From contig CM020501.1 of NCBI GenBank assembly GCA_009823395.1, forward strand, positions 21,629,861 to 21,693,860: DNA of 64,000 nucleotides. The letters are read 5' to 3'. Positions 22,066-33,954 of the stretch are shown here, piece by piece. Each line of letters opens with the position of its first letter. Position 1 is the stretch's first letter. A program made the position numbers and the translations under genes. Under the pieces are notes generated by a model. It made no database searches and was not told the origin of the DNA. It saw only the letters and a program-made list of their open reading frames with translations. Origin of the DNA: Thamnaconus septentrionalis (lineage: Eukaryota > Chordata > Actinopteri > Tetraodontiformes > Monacanthidae).

Positions 22066-25000
22066 TCACTCCCCTCCTTTCTCCGGATTGGTCGTGTCAT
22101 CGTGCTCGCTGTCCTCTGAGTAACTCTCGTGGTCCTCCGAGTAGCGGTAGCTGTCGTCCGAGCAGTGCTGGTCCTCTCCATCCTGCTGGTTAGCCGAGGT
22201 CTCTGTACTCCGTCCATCCTGGTCCTGGTCGACCTCCTCCGCGTCTTCGTCGTCGTCGAGGTAGACCTTCTTGTAGCTCACAGACTCGTACTCCGCGTCT
22301 GGGTCCTCGTGGTTGCTGGTGATGAGAGAAAAGCGCCGTTGGTTGATTTTACACCACCCATAGGTGCCGCTCAGTTCTTGAGCTGTATCCCGGAATGAAA
22401 AATAAAGACCTGAAAATGGGTAGAATCTGGAATGAGGGATTGCCTGAGTTAGTTCTGATTTCATAGTGGCAGCCTTCTAAAGGTCGTGACTTGTTCCGCA
22501 CACAAGTTTGTTTTGATTCTGCCTAGTGGCCAGAAATATATCCATACACGTAGGGAAAGAAAAGTATGATGGAATTAAAAATAAATCCATGAAATTGCAA
22601 AAAAATCTCAGTAGGTTTTTGCTTCTCTTTGAGTGATTTATGCAAAATCTCTTAACTCTGAGACCTTTGCCAAACTGTCACATGACCACTCAGCAGCCCC
22701 TCCCACGTTTCCTGTGTCTCGGTACCTCTGGCTGCTGTCGACGGACGGAGAGGTTTCCCGGAAGGATCTCGACTTGGCTGCCTTGCCGCTGATGAACGTC
22801 TCGCTCAGGTCGCACCGGCGCAGGGCATCGGCATAGTGCTTCTCCGCCGCCTGCTTGGCGTTCCGCTGCACCAGCAAGATGGAAGTTTTAATGGGATGGT
22901 TCCCGATCTTCACAAGTCAGAGTGGTCATTTTAAGATAATCTGCCATAGTTCCCTATGGTTTTTGTAATTCCCTTTCACATTTTTTTTTTAGACTTTTGA
23001 ATAAATCATCGCTTCTCCAGTCGTGTGGAAATGAGCAGTCAGAATCCTGCTCTGGCAAACACTAAAGTGTGAGAACTGTGGAGACTGAAGAACATGGCTG
23101 TCTGGGGTGAACTCCGACGCTGATGTCGCTCACCTGAGCCACCTGCTCCAGCAGCAGCGGCCTCCCCTTCACCCTCCTGTGCATCTCCTTGATCTCCTGC
23201 TGGTACTCCTTCGTGCGCTGCTGCTCCTGCTTTCTGGGGACAGAAGACGCAGAGGTTTTTTTTTAATGGCTCCATCCGCTCTGGTGATCCCACCCCCTGA
23301 CCCCTCCCCTCCCCCCCACCTCCACTCAACACTACCTGAACTCCCGCAGTTTGCTCTGGTGGGTCTGCGAAAGCGCCAGGTGAGGGTCGTTGGCCTGGGC
23401 CCGCTTGGACACCACCCGCTGCAGCTTCTTCTCCCGCTGCCTCTGCTTCTCCCTCCAGCGCTCCTCCTCCTCCTCAGCCTTCTTCCTCTGCTCCAGCGCC
23501 TTTCTACTCAGGGGGGGCAGTGGGTGGGAGAGACAGTCCAGTTACACCGGCAGCGGCACGGTTCAGGGTCGGGCAGGGCAGGATCGGGGACGAACGAGGG
23601 GTGGCGGACGAGGGTGCGGGTGCATCTGTCCACTAGGGAGCGGGAGAGGTGGGGGGGGCTGCTCCTCTAGGCAGGAGCAGGGGATCTCCATGTCGACTAG
23701 GATGGTGGACGCCCTTGGGGCAGTGACGTGGTACCTCACGGCCTCGTGGCGCTTCTTGGTGGCGTCGGTGTCCTTGCTGGGCAGCAGCTCCAGGCTGCCC
23801 GACAGCGACGAGCACAGGCTGGAGTTTGGCGTCCTGGCGGCGGCGGCCGGGCCGATGTGCGGCCAGCGCAGTGCCGCCCGCGGGCTGGCCCGCTCCTTCT
23901 CGATGTCAGCCATGACGCGCTCGTGGTGCGAGGCGATGTGCGACGTCCTGAGCTCGAAGGGCTCGCAGGAGGTGGTGGGCTTCACCTCCTTGTGCTTCTC
24001 CAGGTGCCGCAGGAAGCGGCGGTAGCTGGCCTCAAAGTCGGGCACCTCCCTGTTGATCTGCGGCGAGTGCGTGAAGCCGTCGCCACTGCCTCCCTCGTCC
24101 TCCTTGGTCTTCTTCTTCTTCTCGTCCTCCTGCCGGCGCGCCGACATGCTGGGCGGCATGGAGGCGCTGTGGAGCAGCTCCCGAGCTCTCATCTGGATCT
24201 TGATGGAGCGGTACAGCTGCTCCTCCCTGGCGTGCTCCCCGGACGCCGCCTCGTACACCGACCTGGGCACAGGCTTGGCCTTGAAGGGCCGGACGGCCTC
24301 GCGTCGCGCCGCCGCCTCCTCGGGCCTCCGCCGTCGCTGCTGCTCCTTCTGCTCCTTCTTCAGCCGCTCCCGCTCCAGGAAGCTGAAGGGCTTGGGTACT
24401 GTTCCTGGGTGCTGCCGGTCCCCCCTCACCCTCACCCGCCGCTGGCGCTCCTCCTGGCGCTCCTGCAGCTCCTCGTACAGCGGCAGGTGGACGTGGGCCG
24501 GCACGGGGCTGGCCCGGAACTTCCTCTGGCACTCTGTCAGCTCCTCCAGCCGCCGCCGCAGCTCGGCGTTCTCCAGCTCCACCTCCGAGCGCGTCTTGAT
24601 GCCGCGCCGGCGCCGCTCGTCCTCGCGCAGCATCATGTGGAAGGGTTTGGGGACGGTGATCCGGTGCCTCCAGGGCTCGGACTCACGCCTGCCGTCCCCG
24701 GGCCTCCCCTTCCCCCGCGGTCGCCGCCCGTCGAGCGAGGACGACGACAGGCGGCGGGCAAGGGAGGGCACCTGAAAGTCCCGCCACATGTTCTTGATGT
24801 GCTCCTTGGGGGAGAAGAGCAGACCCTTCTCCACGTCATTGTTGGCCGCCTCCTCCTCGTCCGACGAGTCGTACTGAGCAGAGAGCCGCCGGAGCTCCAC
24901 GGCGGAGAGGGACTTTCTCAGACGGCGGGACGGCACTGGGCTGCCGCTGGACCACAGAGGCCTGAGGGGAAGGAGAGCAACAACCAGGACCTTCATCAAA

Positions 25001-26625
25001 CAGGAGGAATGATTCAAATGGAAAGGATACGCTTCCACAGCAGCACAGCATCCAAAGCACTAAACAAATTTTTGGACACTTGGGGCCCATTCATTGAACG
25101 TCTTACATAGTAATATTTATTTATTTATTTTGAAAGTTCTTTTTGACTCTATTGTGGTATTTCTGTTACACTTGATCTTGTAATCAACAACTTGTATGTA
25201 GACATAACACTTTGTTCGTGCTTGGCAGCTCCGTGGGTTTTTTGTTTTTTTTTGTTTTGTTTGTTTTTCACTCCTTTTTTTTAATTATTGTTTTTAGTTT
25301 CTTGTTTGTTGTGTTGTGTAAATATAAACCTGAAAACCTGAAAATAAAATATTAAAAAAACCAAAAAAAAAAAACAGGAGGAATGAGAGTTTGTGCCCCG
25401 GCTGTTTCTTCATTCTGTTCGTAGACAACGCAAACAGTAAAAATATCATACCCAGGTGAGTTCTGCCCTTCAATACAATAAAAGTTAGGTCAATGGAGGA
25501 GCTAAAAATCCCAAAGTTTTTTTTTTAATAATCAGAGAGAAAATGAAAGATGAAAGGGCTTAAAAAAAAAAAAATGCTAAGAGGGGAAGTGCATATTTAA
25601 CTGAACTCTTTCCTTTAAACAGTACTTCCTGTAATTTGTTGAAAGTGTCTGAATATCAATTTGAATTAAGAAATAGATCTTATCTGTTCCTTTGTTAATC
25701 ATTGGTGTCTAATAATTACTTTTGACAATCCCAAATATATAACAATGACAATTATAAAGAAAATACAATTAAAGCATGAACAAACCTTTTGCCATTTTAC
25801 TAACAACTGCATATCAAACACACAAACGAGCTCACCTGTGTCCGGCCTCCAGCGCGGCCGTGTCCAGGCACTCGGCGGTCTGCAGCTGCAGCTTTCTGCG
25901 GTACAGGCTCTCCAGCTCGGCCATGGTGCGCAGGTGAGCCTTCTTCAGCTCCTCCAGCTTGCTGTAGTACTCCTCGTTGGAGAAGAAGATCTCGCTGAGG
26001 TCCAGACGGTCCGCTCTATATCCGCCCACCAGCAAGGAGTCGCCCCTCCCGCGACACTCGCCGTCACAGAACTCCGAGCCTGAGTCCTCATACTCCATCT
26101 GGGGGAAGGACCACCATCTCACACAGATTATCTTCCAATCAGCTCGCTGTTATGCTTGCTTGTGGAGGGGCATAGAATTGGAAATACATGAACGACGCAT
26201 CATATGATTTATTCACCATAAGAATAAATGCAAATGTTTGTTCTTTGTCCCATCCTGGCTGGGGGCTTCTGCACAGGAGCCGTCAGACACCTACAGCTTT
26301 AAGCCTATAAACCTGCAGCAGCAGCAACAGCAACGTGGACCATATGGCAAAGCACAGCCGGCGGCTTAGGCCACAAAAGAGCTCAGATGAAACACACACC
26401 CTGAATCCGATGTCTGCCATGTGTCACCGCTCACATCACGCAGCGTTTGACAGCAGGAAGAACTCAAAAAATTAAGAGTCTGTGTGGAGACGTGACGTGA
26501 CGCTGTTCAAAAGAGGCGATCAGGGATTATTAGGCAGTAGGAGTGTGACGTCTTGTAATCTAGTCAAGACGGAAGGCCAGAAATAGGAAAGCCAAACAAA
26601 TTATACTGGCCAAATCCCTCACACA

Positions 26626-26666
<41 letters not shown>

Positions 26667-27439
26667 ACCTAGAAATGTCAAGATTGCAGGATGAGACACT
26701 GGGACTGTTTTTACTAAACAACACACATTGAAGTTTCACTTTAGTGTTAACTTGAGATTGACAGGGGGCTAAAAAAAAAAAAAAAATTAGTTAGAAAATG
26801 ATCTACTGTTGGTTCACTAGTGGAACCACTGTCAACCTTTGATGACAGGTCGCTTTTGGTTTGTTATTTGAGGGGTTTTGACAGAGCTGAAGCCTTTAGT
26901 TTTCCCCCATGTATAAACTATTATTGCAACCTAATATTATATAACTGTATATCAGCCCAAACGTGTTGCTTTCTGGAAGCAACTGGGATTAAGTTAGACT
27001 GATTTAATCTGACATCCTCACTGGCAGAAGCGCTAATCCCAGTGTTTGTCTGCCACCTTTGCCATATATTATTTGGAATAATATTAACACACATATATGA
27101 GCAATAAATGAAGAAAAATATAACTATACAACTAGTTGACAACTTACACCCAAGTATTCTAGGTTGCAGTTTAAGTTTGGTCGTTTTCAAGAGCGAATAA
27201 GTGTAACCTAATTCCTTAGTTTGTTGTTTTTTAGCCATACAGAAGAACTGAAGGACAAATAATGAGTTTTAACACGCCGTCACCTCCTTCTCGTAGTCCC
27301 GGTTGTCCCAGTGCGCCGCTGCCGTGTACGGCAGGACTCTCCCCCGCTCGTACGACGCCAGCGGGGCTTTGGTGTGCGGGTCCACCGGCGTTTTCAAGCA
27401 GGACGTGACCAGAACATTCGTCCGGTGGTCGTTCGCCAT
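22066..27439 (-). CDS. fam161a: Centrosomal/ciliary protein FAM161A, complete, 767 aa
   Basis: FAM161A is a microtubule-binding protein of the photoreceptor connecting cilium, centrosome and spindle; human mutations cause retinitis pigmentosa 28. Exons: 27439-27284, 26098-25836, 24961-23735, 23503-23336, 23233-23134, 22865-22726, 22315-22066; sum 2304 bp, in phase. The start MANDHRTNVLVTSCLKTPV resembles human MATSHRVAKLVASSLQTPV. Exon 2 carries FFSNEEYYSKLEELKKAHL. The large exon 3 holds the UPF0564-type core, with ITVPKPFHMMLRE, KFRASPVPAHVHLPLYEEL, KPVPRSVYE and FRASP/FKAKP repeats in a charged coiled-coil context. Exons 4-6 continue the coiled coil (RPLLLEQVAQ, RNAKQAAEKHYADALRR). The C-terminus is extremely acidic and serine-rich. 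Exon 3 stays open past its donor (GTACCA at 23734) to a stop at 23563, so intron 3 retention would give a shorter protein with a proline-rich tail. It sits between xpo1 and cct4 as in human. Confidence 0.95.
26627..26664. repeat. CA microsatellite in fam161a intron 1
   Basis: About 38 bp of CA repeat in the 1.2-kb intron between exons 1 and 2. The rest of this intron (26099-27283) and of intron 2 (24962-25835, with poly-A/T runs) shows nothing else. Confidence 0.85.
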
Positions 27440-28493
27440 GGCGCCGCAACGGGACGTCCACTTTTTTTTAAGGGGTTAAAATCCGTGAACGAGCGAAGAT
27501 CGGGGGCTGACAGAAAAACCTAGGAAAAACTCGGTCGCTGTCCGCGTGCTGAAAACCACAGTCGGTATCCAGGCAGCAGCGACGGTGGCAGGCAGAGAGG
27601 AAGTGACGTTGCGTGACCGGAAGCAGAGATATGTTTTCCGATCTAAAAACCTTATTTTCGGACTTGACGTAAATTGTTTAGCTGTTTGCTATTAGCACAA
27701 CCTTGTTTATTCAAATAACTTATTAAAATGTACTATTACTCAATTTAATATTTTATCCATTTACTTAAAATATCATCAGCAGTATGCAGACACAAACTTA
27801 TTTCTGACTTATTTAGCTGGTTGTAACAAAATGTAAATACCTGATGCGTGGTGTGTTAGGCCAGAATGTCCATGAACCATGAGAATCATTTCACAAAGCT
27901 GGTTAGCATTCGATTTTCAGGTTTAGCCACCTATTTAGCAAGGTTACTGCAGCAACCCTTCTGATCTAGTTTCACGTGCAAATTAATTTTTTCTGCAAGT
28001 GTTTCACTCAAAATTAGTTAATATTGATTTAAAACAAGTCTGTGCCAAGTGAACGTCATCAAGAACATTACCTGTGTTGTGTTACAGCCTTTGTCCTCTA
28101 GTTGCATCTACATTACCACAGCTAAAATGGTGATATTCCCTGCCTGAGTTCACTCAGAATGTCATGGAATTAAAGTCACTTCTGACTTTAAAGTGGCGGT
28201 GGACATGGTCAAGAAAATATTGATAATCTGGTAACTTAAAGCGAATGTTCTATTTCATAAAGTTTTAGCATTGAGGGTTAAAATTGATGGTCAGAACATT
28301 TGTTAGAAAAGACAATACATAACAAGGTGTTGAAGCAGTGTAAAAAACTGACAAGCAACAGCTGGAGTGTCAAAAAAAGCCTCTTTAATTTAACCACGTA
28401 ACGTAACAACAAGAGCTTAACTACAACATTAGACTGAAGTCGACGGAGTCCTGTGATCCCTTGCAGTGCCATCAGGTTTGGTGAACATTACGC
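27440..28493. other. fam161a promoter and cct4 3'UTR interval
   Basis: The first 200 bp or so upstream of the fam161a ATG are GC-rich and contain the probable promoter and 5'UTR. The remainder is AT-rich with no coding potential. On the minus strand an ATTAAA-type signal near 28384-28389 lies about 105 nt beyond the cct4 stop and is the best candidate for its polyadenylation signal. Confidence 0.4.
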
Positions 28494-31400
28494 TTATCTG
28501 GTGTTTACCTGCAAGAAAAAAAACAACAAAAAAACAAATTAACTTGGAACACTAATTCTCACCGAGGATGTTCACACTGAGTCGTTTGGGTGATTGCGGC
28601 TTCCTTACCACGTCGTCAATCTTGAGGATGCTGCGGACTGTCTCCGTGGCCAGAGTCAGGGCGCTGATGGAGACCAGCAGCGGCTGCACGACCAGCTCCT
28701 CCAGGATGTTGGAGATTCCTCCCTGTTACACGAACACACACACGGGGCAAAGTCAGATCAACAGCAATGGTGGGAAGGTCGGACAACAGAGGAGCTGACT
28801 GGCTCTTCCTGGACCTCAACCCCTCATTATTCCATTCATGACTAATATAGAGTTTAAGTAAAAACATTGTCCTGAGGAGTTAAAGGCGCAGTCACAAAGT
28901 CAAGATCAGATAACTGGAGACGGTCGACACCGTTTCAGCACATAACTGGAGACGGTCGACACCGTTTCAGCACATAACTGGAGACGGTCGACACCGTTTC
29001 AGCACTCAATATTTTTTCTGAATCTCCTTCACGTCATGTGACCAGTGATATAAAAAAAAAAAAAAAGGCCAACCTTGCGAACATTGATGCCGGCCATCTT
29101 GTCACCCTGGGCGTGCCAGTTGCGGAGCTTGGTCACCGTGGCGATGGGGTTGAGGCCGGCGTTCTCTGCCAGTGTGAAGGGGATCACCTCCAGGGCATCG
29201 CTGTAGGCCCGCACGCAGTACGCCTCCATGCCGCCCAGCGTGCGCGAGTACTCTGCCAGGCGCAACGCCAGCTCGATCTCGGGGGCGCCACCGCCGGCTA
29301 TCAGGGCCCTGAGGGTGGTGGGAGGGGCCAGGAGGTTCGGTTACGACAGCAGCATCCAGGAAATTAAGTAATTTTTCTTGTTGAAACGGAAATTCAACAT
29401 AGCCAAGTTATATATTTAAAAAAAAAACAAAAAAACACTACTAGTGTAAATTAAAGTGTGTGTGTGAACGCGTCCCAGTCAGGTTGCTATGACAACAAGA
29501 CATGTGGGGAGTGTTCAGGCGTCACTGTTCCTCCGTATGTTACGCTCCTGCAGGATGAGACAGTGCAGGAGCGCCTTTGATGGAGGGTTGCTCTGTAACA
29601 CTCGCCTGAAATGACGTTTTTATTTTTTGGGGGGTGAACTGGGTGTTTAGGACGACAAACCTCTTCTTGACCAGGCAGCGGATGACGCACAGCGCGTCGT
29701 GGATGGAGCGCTCCGCCTCCTCAATCACCAGCTTGTTGGAGCCTCGCACCACGATGCTCACCGTCTTTCCAGGGCTGGTGCAGCCGGTGATCTGGACGAA
29801 AAAGAAGATCACAACAGACATATCAGAAATAGGCAAGACAGAAGGAAGGAAGGAAGAAAGAACGGGAGTCGTCGCAGTCTGAGGGATGCAGACAAACCTT
29901 GACCAGCTTGCCAGAGCCCTCCAGGTTGACCTCCTCCGCCAGCTCGGCTGTGCCCAGCATCTCCGCTGTGAAGTGGTCAATGTGGGCGATGGGTTTGGTG
30001 CCGATGGTCTGCAAAGGGGGAGATGGTTTGAGAGGTGATTTCAGAGGCTCTGAAAGTTGGAAACCTTCTCAACGTACCATCAATAATTAAAACATTTCCC
30101 TTCCATGTCTGTGCAGGTTAAGGGTGCTTCATTGTTGGTATTATCTGTTGGCATCAACTATTGAGAAATAACTGGCCTGATGTGTATTCATCATCAGTCT
30201 TTTTTTGTTCTGATTTTCGTTCATGTTTTCACACAGGTGTGAAGTGCGAGTGACAGTTACTGGTCCACTTTAAATGAGGATGACGAAGGATTTTAGGCTG
30301 CAAGACTGAAACCTCTGTTGTCCTTTAAAAAGCTACCGAGGCTCCACCGCTGGAGCCACATTGCCCTTCTCACCTTGCAGATGAACTCGATGTCCTCCCT
30401 CTCGATGTCCTTCACCACCATGATCTTCATCTTGTTGAGGAAGTGCAGGGCAAGGTCACTCAGGGCATCCCTGTTGGAGGGAGAGAGGCTCAGTGTCAGG
30501 GGTCGGGAGGAGAAACGTGCTCGACCACATGGTGGCGGTGGTGGCGCCACCTACCTGAGGATGGACTTCTGGATCAGCAGCACGTTGCAGCCGGCCTTCT
30601 TGATCTGCTTCACCATGTTGAGGATGTAGGCGCGCTCCTCCCGCAGCACGCGGTCCATCTGGGCATAGTCTGACACCACGATCTGGTTGTCCATCTGCAA
30701 GGCAAGACGCGGACAATCTTTGAGGTCGGACAACATTTTGCCTGTTGCGTTGACGTTTATAGCCTCACTGTGAGCTGTGAAAAGAGTGAGTGAGTCACAA
30801 ACACACACATGATTCATTGACATCACTAATTCCATCTCATCTTCTCTAAAAACATTTTTGGGATTTTGACATTTGTCTAATTTAACAGGTGAAAGTCAAC
30901 CCTCACAGTAAATGCATTAGAAAAGCTTTCACCTGCAGCTTGTTCATCTTTCTTCCCTGCTATGTGTCTCAGGTGACTTACATCTGTTTTTGGTGGCGAC
31001 AGGCAGAACTGGATGAGGCCTATCTTCGCCTTCTCCACGCGAGTCACGCCGCTGCTTTCCACCCTCTGGTTCAGCACCAGACCCTCCACCAGCTCGCAGT
31101 CGTCGATGGTGCCGCTGGAAAAAACAAAACATACATTTATGAAATAAATATAAAGGGTGAATATATATCCACATATATTTGGGACTTTTAATCCACATGC
31201 TAAAAGTGCCTGGACTCACCCAAGCTTCTTGATGACCTTGATGTCGTTCAGGTCTACGCCGGTGGCCGTGGCCGGGTCGATGACGTGCATAACGGCGTCC
31301 ACACTCATGGGCGCCAGCAGGCTGGAGTACTCGGACACCACCTTGGAGCACAGTGAGGTGGTGGCGCTGTTGAGCAGCGTTTCCCGGTCGCTCAGCTGCA

Positions 31401-32823
31401 CGGGGCGGCTCATGGCCGTCAGCACCTCCACGCCCTTATCCACCGCCTTCTGGAAGGACTCGGAGATGATGGTGGGGTGGATACCTAGTTGCCAGGGACA
31501 TCGCAGGAACATGTGACAATTTGGCAACAGAGATGAAGAAATTTCATCTAAACTCTTATACATTCTGACCCAATCAAGACAATTTGGATTACAGGCCTTC
31601 ATGTCTCACCTTTCTGCAGCAGTTTGCTGCAGGCGTCCAGCAGTGCTCCGGCAATCACCACCACAGAGGTGGTGCCGTCACCCGCCTCAATGTCCTGGGC
31701 TTTGGACAGTTCCACCAGCTGAAACACCACACAAACATGTTAACAACTCAGAGTAAACGTGCATAACGTGGACTACAAATCCACAATGCCATCAAAAGAG
31801 CTTGTTTTGGGGACGTACCATTTTGGCTGCAGGGTGTAGCACCTGCATCTGCTTCAGGATGGTGGCGCCGTCGCTGGTGATGACGACATTACCTTTCTCA
31901 TCCTGGATCTGAAAAACACAAGAGGCTTTAATGATATGGCTAGATCCTTGGAGTTTAGGCGTGTTAGACTGAAGAGAAGATCTGGTTACTGACCATCTTG
32001 TCCATTCCTTTCGGTCCCAGACTTGTTCTGACGGCATCTGCAACAGCTGACAAACAAAGAATGTGGAAGATTAGCACCTTGACCAACTGAGCGTGATCAT
32101 AAAACAGCAAATGTTAAGTCTTTAATTGGTATTGTTATAAAAATTCAAGTACTGCATAATACTACAAAACGAGACCAATTAATTAAACAACTGGTGTCTG
32201 TGTTATGGGTGGTGCTACATTAAATTTCTTTGTTCAGCAACGGGCAGTTGGTTTTGCATCGTGACTTGGTTTCAAGAATAACAGCACTTCAAAGTAATTG
32301 GCTCAAAAATAATTTTGTTGAGTCATGTGCATCTCAATGCAGCAGAACATCATGGGGAACTAGCATTGGCGCTAATAAGCAGTGGCTAACGCTATAGCAG
32401 ACGGACCACAATACCGGCGGAAGGGCATTTAGGGAGTGACAGTGCTACAGCTGCACTCTGCAGTGCAGATTAAAAGGTGTGACTGAGAAGAAATAATACA
32501 ACCACTCCAACAATCTTCAACATATCAGTAATATTGTGTGGGCGCAAAGCTCGCATTTCAATGAATACATTTAGAACACATTTGATTCAAATTACTTAAA
32601 ATAACGGTCCCCTAGCCAACACCCTTCAGGTGCCCCGAAACTATGTAGGAATAGTTACACCTGAGGAACCAACACTTGCTGTTCGAGATTAGCCTTCGTG
32701 CCTACCTTTGGCAGCAGAGATGTTACTGAACCGAATCTGGGCCGGCTTGTCGCGGTCCTGGTACGCCCTTCCTTTGTTTTTGCCAGCGCTTGGGGCACCC
32801 GTTGCCATCTTCGCTTCCGGCAT
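28494..32823 (-). CDS. cct4: T-complex protein 1 subunit delta (CCT4), complete, 536 aa
   Basis: CCT4 is one of the eight subunits of the cytosolic TRiC/CCT chaperonin, which folds actin, tubulin and many other proteins using ATP. Exons: 32823-32706, 32046-31994, 31908-31819, 31718-31610, 31484-31220, 31114-30982, 30694-30555, 30470-30374, 30008-29898, 29791-29661, 29308-29074, 28722-28609, 28508-28494; sum 1611 bp, in phase. The start is [19 protein letters not shown], followed by the near-invariant [20 protein letters not shown]. The ATP-binding GDGTTS motif is at residues 100-105, and the [10 protein letters not shown] group-II chaperonin signature precedes it. The apical domain contains CLVKKR and [12 protein letters not shown]; the C-terminus is KIDDVVNTR. 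The final exon codes only four residues and the stop. Exon 11 has substitutions against human ([20 protein letters not shown]). The gene is divergent from pus10. Confidence 0.97.
28911..29004. repeat. Three-copy 32-bp tandem repeat (minisatellite) in cct4 intron 11
   Basis: The unit begins TAACTGGAGACGGTCGACAC and continues CGTTTCAGCACA. It occurs at 28911-28942 and 28943-28974 exactly, and at 28975-29004 as a 30-base partial copy. Copies are identical, so the expansion is recent. The unit contains a GTCGAC core inside a partly self-complementary CGGTCGACACCG. Confidence 0.95.
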
Positions 32824-33336
32824 GTTGACACTATAGTTGGTAGGAAATGTTGAGAGAGGTGTTTAGAAAGGGACCGATGCGTCCCTGGGCTTCAAAACCG
32901 CGATTTGGCTTCAGATGGACTTAGATTTTGGAAGCTACACCCGGACCTGGATAGAACCTTCCAGAGCGCACCGACAAGAAGGACCCGGCTGTCAAAGCGC
33001 TCGACGCTTGCTTATGACGTCAGAAGACATGATGCGCCAATGACCGAGCTGAAAAGGTACCCCGGATAGGACTTTTAGTTTAATTTTCAATAAATCTATT
33101 CCATAAAGATGGAAATAAACAATATTCACATTGTGTTGGTATAGAAACTTTACTCTAAAAAGCCCAATTAAAACAATTTAATTTAGAAAATCTAATGTGG
33201 TCGATTAGTTTTGCCTGATTGGACTTGTATTCCGAAGCAGCGAACACATTGCAGTTGAGATGTTGAGGAAACTGTAATAGCCGCTGCCTGTACATTTTTT
33301 TTTATTTACTCGCGCAACTCACCGCGTTTGTGGCCG
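32824..33336. promoter_or_regulatory. Shared divergent promoter of cct4 and pus10
   Basis: The cct4 (minus) and pus10 (plus) start codons are 1.1 kb apart, head to head. GC-rich promoter-like sequence covers about 32824-33060. A probable noncoding first exon of pus10 ends at 33336 with the donor GCCG|GTAGGT, joining the acceptor at 33946 (nine bases before the ATG). No TATA box is evident. A bidirectional promoter is inferred from geometry. Confidence 0.5.
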
Positions 33337-33954
33337 GTAGGTTCGTTCTGTATTTTGCATGATTCTTGAGGTTTTTTGATGTCCTGACTGCTAACAATGA
33401 CTCGCTATTAGCTTATCTGGCTTAACACAGTTGAGTCAGGCGTGTTGCGTGAAACGCTTTGTAATGCATGAGTTCCTATTGTTATGGACGTGTTGTCTGT
33501 GCATTAAAAACGCTAAAAACCAACGCTTTTAATTTTGTCGTAGTCTCTTGTTCAACCTTTATTACACTGGAATTATAAAATAATTATTAAAGCCTAGCAG
33601 GAGTTATAGGTAAACAAATCTTTATATCTTGCCACTTTATGCAAAATGAAGTAACTTTGACACCTGTCACGGTCATTTATGCAGTGCTCAGTTGAGTTGT
33701 TTACCTTTTAACACGTGTTTTTTACACACTTGTGTATGATTTTGTCACCCCCAGCGATCAATTGTTTATTTAACTTATTAGTGATTCAGTGATGCTGAAT
33801 CACTGCATTTCTGAATGTTGTGGCTGACAAAAGTTGGTTGTTTTAGTAAAAAGCAATTAAAATAAATTCAGACAGCAGCCACCAGTTGGACAGGAAAGAC
33901 TAAAGTTTGGTTAATCACATGTTTCCATTCCCCCTAACCCTGCAGCTGGACGTC
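33337..33954 (+). other. Probable first intron of pus10
   Basis: AT-rich sequence between the inferred noncoding exon and the coding exon. It ends in a good acceptor (CCCTAACCCTGCAG) at 33945. Nothing else was recognised. Confidence 0.45.

Noticed and set aside
23728..25110. A 460-codon open frame on the plus strand
   Set aside because: It is the antisense shadow of the GC-rich fam161a exon 3. It is leucine/proline-rich without domains, while the minus strand matches fam161a.
28911..29004. Short regularly repeated units resembling a CRISPR array
   Set aside because: The copies are directly tandem without spacers, in an intron of a vertebrate gene.
30040..30200. TCATCA and TCAG words that might mark a box C/D snoRNA in a cct4 intron
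   Set aside because: The spacing is too long and no terminal stem is evident. No other intron gave a convincing snoRNA or tRNA.
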